DNA of 64,000 nt, taken from Thermoplasmata archaeon. GTDB lineage: Archaea > Thermoplasmatota > Thermoplasmata > Lutacidiplasmatales > UBA184. The stretch is from NCBI GenBank assembly GCA_022750195.1, contig JAKIWE010000001.1:124001-188000 (forward strand), given 5' to 3'. The first letter of the stretch is position 1; each line of letters begins with the position of its first letter. A model generated the notes under the pieces. It did not search any database, was not told the origin of the DNA, and saw only the letters and a list, made by a program, of their open reading frames with translations. Below are positions 59,161 to 64,000 of this stretch, piece after piece. The position numbers were made by a program, and so were the translations under genes.

Positions 59161-59936
59161 GGGAACACCTTCGCCTCCTCCTTCAGGATCCGAACGAGCG
59201 TCTCGGCGGCCTCCTCGGGGCTCTTGTACTCGAGGAGTCGCGCGCCGGTCCTCGGCGGGGGCAGCCGGAACCCCGCTGCGCGCACCCGCGAAGCGGGCTG
59301 CGGCGAGGGCGCCTCGACCTTCTCGATCGGCATCTTACGGGACTTGAGGATGCTGGGAAGCTTCGCCGTTCGTGGGTCGTTCCACGCCTGCTGGAGCTCG
59401 ACGACGCACGGAAGCGAGCTGCGGAGAGACTCGGAGCCGCCGTCGACGGCCCGCTGGAAGGTCAGGCCGTTCGAGGTCGGATCGACGCGGAGCTCGCTCA
59501 CGCACCCGAAGTCCGGAACCTTGAGCCTCCCCCCGAGCGCCGGCCCCACGAGCCCGGACTCGTCGTCGCTCGACTGCTTGCCGACGAGCACGAGGTCGTG
59601 CGGATACCGTTCGACCGCACCCGCAAGGAGCTGAGCCGCGGTCAGGGGGTCGAGCTCCACGCCTTTCGGGGTCTCCACCCAGCTCGCCGTGTCGCATCCG
59701 AGGGCGAGCGCGGCCCGGAGGACCTCCTCGCACCGCGGCGCGGGGCCGGCCGTGATCGCTCGCACCTTCGATCCCGCTGCGGACTCTTTGAGCAGGAGGG
59801 CCTGCTCGACCGCGGACTCGTCGTATCCGGCGAGGACCCACTTCACTCCCTCCCCGTCGAACGCGGTGCCGTCGGGGGTCGCCCGCAGCTTCGTCTCCGG
59901 TTCCGGGACCGGCTTGATCAGGACGACGATCTCCAT
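59157..59936 (-). CDS. etfB: Electron transfer flavoprotein, beta subunit
   Basis: A 259-residue EtfB. MEIVVLIKPVPEPETKLR at the start, NP of adenine-nucleotide binding region DLVLVGKQSSDDESGLVGPALGGRLKVP (AMP/FAD-binding motif), and a C-terminal arm that wraps the alpha subunit (PPPRTGARLLEYKSPEEAAETLVRIL). Encoded between the acyl-CoA dehydrogenase (12-base gap) and EtfA (overlap), so a clear three-gene operon. Confidence 0.95.
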   Translation of the reverse strand: MEIVVLIKPVPEPETKLRATPDGTAFDGEGVKWVLAGYDESAVEQALLLKESAAGSKVRAITAGPAPRCEEVLRAALALGCDTASWVETPKGVELDPLTAAQLLAGAVERYPHDLVLVGKQSSDDESGLVGPALGGRLKVPDFGCVSELRVDPTSNGLTFQRAVDGGSESLRSSLPCVVELQQAWNDPRTAKLPSILKSRKMPIEKVEAPSPQPASRVRAAGFRLPPPRTGARLLEYKSPEEAAETLVRILKEEAKVFP

Positions 59937-59948
59937 GGCCGACGCGCC

Positions 59949-61097
59949 CTAGGCGTAGGCCCGGAGCAGCTCGCGAGCGATGACGATCCGCTGGATCTCG
60001 TTCGACCCTTCGTAGATCTGGGCGAGCTTGGCGTCGCGCAGCAACTTCTCGACCGGGTACTCTTTCATGTAGCCGTACCCGCCGAACACCTGGATCGCCT
60101 CGTCGGCGATCCGCATCGCCGCGTCCGAGGCGAAGCACTTCGCGATCGACGATTCCAGCGTGCCCTTCGAGCCGTGATCGATCGTCCAGGCGGCGTGCCA
60201 GGTGAGGAGGCGGGCGGCGTGCAGCTCCTGGGCCATGTTGGCGAGCTTGAACTGGATCGCCTGGTGCTCGGCAATGGGCTTGCCGAAGGTGTGCCGTTGC
60301 AGCGAGTAGGCCGCCGCGTGGTCGATCGCGGCTTGGGCGATCCCCGTGGCCAGGGCGCCGATGGGCGTCCGGGTCTGGTCGAGGGTTCGCATCGCGATCG
60401 AGAAGCCTTCCCTCTCCGTTCCCAGGCGGTTCGCCACGGGAACCCGGGCCCCTTCGAACCGTACCGTGCTCGTGGAGGAGGCGCGGTGACCCATCTTCTC
60501 CTCCTCGCGGCCGGGCGTCACGCCGGGGGTGGACCTCGGCACGATGAACGCCGAGATCCCTTTGGCCCGGGCCACCGGGTCCGTGGACGCGAACACGGTG
60601 TAGAGCGAGGCGTGGGGCCCGTTCGTGATGAAGCACTTCTCGCCGTCGAGGACGTAGTCGTCTCCCTCCTTGCGCGCCCGGGTCTTCATCGCGCTCGCGT
60701 CGCTGCCGCTGCTCGGTTCGGTCAGGCAGAACGAGGCGAGGTGATACTCGGCGCAGAACGGCGTCAGGGTCGCCTGCTTCTGTTCCGGCGACCCGCCGAG
60801 GATGATCGGCTCGAGGGCGAGGCAGTTCGCGATGATGGAGGTGGTCATCCCGGCGCAGGCGCGGGAGAGCTCCTCGACGATGAGCGCCTGCTCGAGCAGT
60901 CCGAGACCGCTCCCGCCGAACTCCGTCGGAACGTTCAGGTTCATCAGCCCGAGCTCCCACGCCTTCCGGTAGATCTCTTCCGGGAACCGTCCGGCCTTGT
61001 CGCACTCGGCGGCGTGGGGCGCCATCTCGCTCCGAGCGAACTTGCGAGCGAGCTCCTGCAGGCTGAGCTGCTCGTCGGTGAGGGCGAAATCGACCAT
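59949..61097 (-). CDS. Acyl-CoA dehydrogenase (ETF-linked)
   Basis: A 382-residue short/medium- or branched-chain acyl-CoA dehydrogenase. FCLTEPSSGSDASAMKTRARKEGDDYVLDGEKCFITNG, SSTVRFEGARVP, RHTFGKPIAEHQAIQFKLANMAQEL, and QVFGGYGYMKEYPVEKLLRDAKLAQIYEGSNEIQRIVIARELL with the catalytic Glu in YEGSNE. Length and arrangement fit butyryl/isovaleryl-type enzymes. First gene of the operon with etfB and etfA. The other copy (47028) has a longer linker, so the two probably differ in substrate. Confidence 0.95.
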   Translation of the reverse strand: MVDFALTDEQLSLQELARKFARSEMAPHAAECDKAGRFPEEIYRKAWELGLMNLNVPTEFGGSGLGLLEQALIVEELSRACAGMTTSIIANCLALEPIILGGSPEQKQATLTPFCAEYHLASFCLTEPSSGSDASAMKTRARKEGDDYVLDGEKCFITNGPHASLYTVFASTDPVARAKGISAFIVPRSTPGVTPGREEEKMGHRASSTSTVRFEGARVPVANRLGTEREGFSIAMRTLDQTRTPIGALATGIAQAAIDHAAAYSLQRHTFGKPIAEHQAIQFKLANMAQELHAARLLTWHAAWTIDHGSKGTLESSIAKCFASDAAMRIADEAIQVFGGYGYMKEYPVEKLLRDAKLAQIYEGSNEIQRIVIARELLRAYA

Positions 61098-61130
61098 CGT
61101 TCCCCGGTGCGGCGCGACCCAGTGGCGTCC

Positions 61131-61138
61131 GCTATATC
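61131..61138 (+). promoter_or_regulatory. TATA box of larB
   Basis: gctatatc, 25 bases before the GTG at 61160, matching a leaderless start and fixing that start codon. Confidence 0.65.
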
Positions 61139-61159
61139 AGGGCTGTCCGTTCGAAGCCC

Positions 61160-61885
61160 GTGCGTCGGCGAGCTCGAGCGCGTCGACCGCCCGGAGAGCG
61201 GGTGATCCCGGTCGGACGCCACGTACGGTTCGACGCCGGTCGAGGCGCGCGAACGGGCGTTCCGGAGGTCGTCCTCGCGGAGGGGAAGAGCTCCGACCAG
61301 CTCGCTTCGCTGCTCTGGGGACTTCACCGGAAGGGTCACGGCGCCCTGATCTCCCGGCTCTCGCGCGAGCAGCAGTCCCGGCTGCGCCAGGAGGCGCGCC
61401 GTGGTCTTCCGGTCCAGACCGCTCCGGGGCGGAGGTTTGGGCGACTTCGAGGCCCGCTGGGTGCCGAACGGAGAGGCGGGAAGGTAGCAATCGTCTCGGC
61501 GGGCACCGCCGACGTGGAGGTCGCGGACGAGGCCGAAGCGGTGCTTCGGGCCCTCGGGGTCCGGACCGTCATCGCGCACGACGTGGGCGTCGCTGGCGTG
61601 CACCGGCTCCAGGCGGCCCTGCGAGCTCTCGAGCGGGCCCGGCCCCAGGTCTACCTGGTCTTCGCAGGCCGGGAGGGCGCTCTCCCGACGGTACTGGCCG
61701 GGCTGGTAGGAGCCCCCGTCGTCGGCGTCCCGACCTCGGTCGGCTACGGTCGAGGGGGGAAAGGCGAAGCGGCGCTCAACGCGATGCTGCAGTCTTGTGC
61801 CCCGATCGCGGTCGTGAATATCGATGCCGCGGTCCCCGCCGCGCTGTTCGCCGCCCAGCTGGTCCGGCGCTCCCCGCAGCGCTAG
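61160..61885 (+). CDS. larB: LarB-like nickel-pincer cofactor carboxylase (PurE fold)
   Basis: A 241-residue LarB homologue. LarB carboxylates and hydrolyses nicotinic acid adenine dinucleotide in making the nickel-pincer nucleotide of lactate racemase-type enzymes. N-terminal helical part with FDAGRGARTGVPEVVLAEGKSSDQLASLL, then the PurE-like domain (KVAIVSAGTADVEVADEAEAVLRALG, VAGVHRLQAALRALE, VYLVFAGREGALPTVLAGLVGAPVVGVPTSVGYG, GGKGEAALNAMLQSCAPIAVVNID). LarA, LarC and LarE are not in this window. Confidence 0.88.
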   Translation: MRRRARARRPPGERVIPVGRHVRFDAGRGARTGVPEVVLAEGKSSDQLASLLWGLHRKGHGALISRLSREQQSRLRQEARRGLPVQTAPGRRFGRLRGPLGAERRGGKVAIVSAGTADVEVADEAEAVLRALGVRTVIAHDVGVAGVHRLQAALRALERARPQVYLVFAGREGALPTVLAGLVGAPVVGVPTSVGYGRGGKGEAALNAMLQSCAPIAVVNIDAAVPAALFAAQLVRRSPQR

Positions 61886-61938
61886 GCGGAAATGGCGCGA
61901 CGCGAGCCTTTTTCTTCCCCCGGTGGCGTCCTGCCGGC

Positions 61939-62847
61939 GTGAGTGTGCGCGGGTCGCTCAGCGAAGAGGCCGAGCGGGAGGAGGCGGAGTACCGCGACCA
62001 CCGGCGCGCTCTCGAAACGAAGTTCCGCGACCTGCGTACCCGCAGGGAGCTGCTGCTCGCTCAGGTCCACCAGCTGGTGGATGACCAGAAGCTCCTCTTC
62101 GACCGCCAGGCCCCGAAGCAACAGACGCTGGAGGAGTTGCACGAGGACTACCGCGCCATCGGTCACGACCTCGCCGACCTTCGCCACCAACGCGACAAGG
62201 TTCGCAACGAGCTCGAAGGGACGCTCCAGGAGCTCCGGTATGCCCGGAGCGAGCTTCCTCGCGGCGACCGACCTCGTCCCGACCAGCTCGAACGCGAGGT
62301 CCGACAGCTCGAGCTCAAGCAACAGACGACCGCCCTCCCCCTGACCGAGGAGAACGCGCTCATCGACCGGATGCGAGCGCTCCGCCGACAGCTGGACGGG
62401 GTCCAGAAGGAGGCGAGCGTGGTTGACGCCCACGAGTCCCGCGTCAAGACGCTGGAGAAGTCGGTCGCCGGCAAGCGGACCGAGCTCGAGAAGCTGATGG
62501 CGGAGTCGGCCCGACTGAAGGTCGAGCGCGACCGCCGGATGGCGAACATGCGCTCGCTGCTCGAGGAGGTCGGCGCCCTGGTCGGGGAGATCCGGGCCAA
62601 GGCCCGAGCCCGCCGGGACACGATGGACAAGGTCCAGGGGTTCAGCCGCCAGCTCGGGGAGATCGACGACGAGATCCTTCGCCTCGACCGGGGCTCCCGC
62701 GCCCGACGCGACGAGGCCCGACGCACGATCCGGGAGTACAGCCGAGGGAGCCGCGACCGGGTCGCCGTGGAGACCGCCTACGCCAGCGTCGCCGACCAGC
62801 AGCTCGAGCAGCTGCTCAAACGCGGACGGATCACGCTCGGCGGCTGA
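61939..62847 (+). CDS. Archaeal coiled-coil protein (about 302 aa)
   Basis: An almost entirely helical, charged protein with long coiled coils (EAEREEAEYRDHRRALETKFRDLRTRRELLL through RVKTLEKSVAGKRTELEKLMAE) and a C-terminal Gly/Arg-containing end (QLLKRGRITLGG). This matches the widespread uncharacterised archaeal coiled-coil family often filed near SMC-like or 'phosphoserine phosphatase' annotations; the function is unknown. Start GTG 61939 (VSVRGSLSEEAERE) follows a T-rich stretch (about 61907-61913). An earlier in-frame start would run through larB in another frame and is rejected. Confidence 0.75.
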   Translation: MSVRGSLSEEAEREEAEYRDHRRALETKFRDLRTRRELLLAQVHQLVDDQKLLFDRQAPKQQTLEELHEDYRAIGHDLADLRHQRDKVRNELEGTLQELRYARSELPRGDRPRPDQLEREVRQLELKQQTTALPLTEENALIDRMRALRRQLDGVQKEASVVDAHESRVKTLEKSVAGKRTELEKLMAESARLKVERDRRMANMRSLLEEVGALVGEIRAKARARRDTMDKVQGFSRQLGEIDDEILRLDRGSRARRDEARRTIREYSRGSRDRVAVETAYASVADQQLEQLLKRGRITLGG

Positions 62848-62857
62848 GGCGCGGCCG

Positions 62858-63826
62858 TCAGGCCGTCGTCGTCGCGGCGACCGGCTCAAAGATGTTGACG
62901 ACGGTGACGAAGAAGATCAGCGTTTGGCCGGTCACCTCGCTGTTGTAGTCCGCGGTGTAGGTGCCGTTCGCGAGGTCGACCGCCGTGACGATGAACTTCC
63001 CGTGGGCGGAGGCGGAGCACGGCCCCGTACCGAGGTAGTCGGTCCCCACGATCCGTCCGGCCGACTCCGGGTTGAGCTGGTTGACGAGCGTGATCTGCCC
63101 GGTCCCGTTGGCGGTCGAGGTCACGTTCGTGACCAGGAGCGTCCAGCCGGACGGGTCGGCGGCCATTCCCGGAGAGGCGAGGTTCTCGATCGTCACGAAG
63201 GAGGCGTTCGCCGCAAGGATGAGGACGTTCCACCCGTAGTTGGGGTCGCGGAACTCGGTGCCGCTCGTCGCGAGCTGGGAGGGGTACAGCTTCTGGAAGG
63301 TCGTCCCCGGCATCGTGCGGAGGACGGGGAGCTGAAAGCTCAGCGGCTCGGTCCCGATGCACGACGGGTTCTTCGGCCCGTAGCCGAGGGCGGGGGGCAC
63401 AACCACGGCCTTCGTTTGGTTTCCCTGCAGGCCCACGAGCCCCTGCCAGAACCCGGTCACGACCTGGATGTACGATTGCCCGCCCAGGGAGTAGCCGGCT
63501 TGCGGCGTATTGCCGCCGACGTGGACCGGGAGCGGCGTGTAGTTCGCGGCGTTGGCCCGGGCGCTGAACTCGAGCGACTTCGGGTACGCGGCCCCGTTGA
63601 TGGAAACGGAGTACAGCGAAGTGTCGAAGACCCGCCCCGAGTCGGGACCGGAGCCGAAGATCCCGATGTAGTTGACGGTCACGTTGTCGCCGACAGCGAC
63701 CGTCGGGGGACCCGGCGGGAGGTTCACTTTGTTGTGGAGGTAGAGCGCGGCCGAACCGGCACCGGCGGCGACCACGGCCACGACGATGAGCACGATGGCG
63801 GGTGTCCAGCTGAACCGGTCGACCAT
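62858..63826 (-). CDS. Membrane-anchored FKBP-type peptidyl-prolyl isomerase
   Basis: A 322-residue exported FKBP. A membrane anchor (TPAIVLIVVAVVAAGAGSAALYL, about 6-30) precedes the FKBP core VAVGDNVTVNYIGIFGSGPDSGRVFDTS. The second conserved part, GFWQGLVGLQGNQTKAVVVPPALGYGPKNPS, lies after a long insert, as in archaeal long-type FKBPs with an IF chaperone insertion and a C-terminal beta domain. It likely helps fold exported proteins such as the Cys-rich surface proteins. The ATG 63826 has an AGGTG ribosome-binding site; GTG/ATG at 63835 is an alternative. Confidence 0.82.
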   Translation of the reverse strand: MVDRFSWTPAIVLIVVAVVAAGAGSAALYLHNKVNLPPGPPTVAVGDNVTVNYIGIFGSGPDSGRVFDTSLYSVSINGAAYPKSLEFSARANAANYTPLPVHVGGNTPQAGYSLGGQSYIQVVTGFWQGLVGLQGNQTKAVVVPPALGYGPKNPSCIGTEPLSFQLPVLRTMPGTTFQKLYPSQLATSGTEFRDPNYGWNVLILAANASFVTIENLASPGMAADPSGWTLLVTNVTSTANGTGQITLVNQLNPESAGRIVGTDYLGTGPCSASAHGKFIVTAVDLANGTYTADYNSEVTGQTLIFFVTVVNIFEPVAATTTA

Positions 63827-63927
63827 GGTTAGCACCTAGGCGAGGGTGGGGGTCGGCCCGTCGCATCTCTCGTCACGGAGATCGGAGAGACAGGTGTTCG
63901 TCATTCCCCCGCCGCCGACACGGGGGG

Positions 63928-63936
63928 TGATATAAA
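63928..63936 (-). promoter_or_regulatory. TATA box upstream of the FKBP gene
   Basis: TTTATATCA on the minus strand, isolated in GC-rich DNA about 100 bases before the FKBP ATG; a 5' leader of about 80 bases would result. Confidence 0.5.
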
Positions 63937-63954
63937 TCCACACACCGGCGGGGG

Positions 63955-64000
63955 TTACGCCCGGCGCAGCTTGCCCACGATCGGCTCCTCGAGAACGCCG
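63955..64000 (-). CDS. C-terminal end of a further minus-strand gene (truncated)
   Basis: In frame from the window edge the minus strand reads GVLEEPIVGKLRRA then TAA (63955-63957), an open, protein-like end of a gene whose body lies outside the window. Too short to identify. Confidence 0.4.
   Translation of the reverse strand, partial: GVLEEPIVGKLRRA

Noticed and set aside
1..64000. CRISPR arrays, insertion sequences or prophage modules.
   Set aside because: No regularly spaced repeats, transposase, integrase or phage structural genes were seen; gene content is conserved-core plus surface and transport genes.

Overview
The window is GC-rich archaeal chromosome. Archaeal markers are TATA-binding protein (36717-37265), Orc1/Cdc6 (33996-35144), aIF1A (53312-53749), an archaeal-class CCA-adding enzyme (31222-32676), Bud32 of KEOPS (51151-51810), the RNase P protein Rpp21/Rpr2 (21816-22223), Tsr3 (12949-13518), archaeal-type GluRS (18887-20614), and tRNA introns bounded by bulge-helix-bulge (BHB) motifs. 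Many start codons lie about 23-30 bases after a TATA box, as in leaderless archaeal transcripts. The gene mix (kelch/PKD surface proteins, ETF-linked beta-oxidation, no methanogenesis or S-layer genes seen) suggests an uncultured, heterotrophic, possibly aerobic Thermoplasmatota-like lineage. That placement is inference.

Layout. 1-7.8 kb: a truncated RNase HI, a small two-gene unit with an operator-like palindrome, a LURP-one protein, a 953-aa kelch/PKD surface protein and small membrane proteins, with three gene-poor gaps. 8-11.5 kb: tRNA-Ala and a NitT/TauT-type ABC transporter whose two permease domains are fused. 11.6-12.0 kb: tRNA-Gln with a T-loop intron, then tRNA-Leu with one D-arm and one T-loop intron. 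12-16 kb: phosphatase, Tsr3, aldolase, a secreted protein with a zinc-binding partner. 16-25 kb: transporters, GluRS, an RNase P subunit beside tRNA-Leu, and redox enzymes. 25-30 kb: a MarR/MFS efflux operon and a 720-aa secreted protein. 30-37 kb: a radical SAM enzyme, CCA-adding enzyme and a long minus-strand run tbp-tatD-tmk-cdc6-lipA. 37-43 kb: a second kelch/PKD protein, Nudix, alpha/beta hydrolase, quinone reductase and a minimal ThiI. 43.7-49 kb: acyl-CoA metabolism. 49-55 kb: MFS, agmatinase, bud32, Nnr, aIF1A, amidohydrolase. 55-62 kb: FixC, Amt, acyl-CoA dehydrogenase with ETF, LarB, a coiled-coil protein. 62.8-64 kb: a membrane-anchored FKBP and the end of another gene.

Working together: the acyl-CoA ligase, two acyl-CoA dehydrogenases, enoyl-CoA hydratase, thiolase with its DUF35 partner, EtfAB and the FixC-like ETF dehydrogenase form most of a fatty-acid (or branched acyl-CoA) oxidation route delivering electrons to quinone; no hydroxyacyl-CoA dehydrogenase was found here. 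The strongest unusual observation is the pair of adjacent tRNA genes with three introns outside the anticodon loop. Their BHB structures can be drawn by hand, and the two T-loop introns share position 59/60 and the same 3' bulge.
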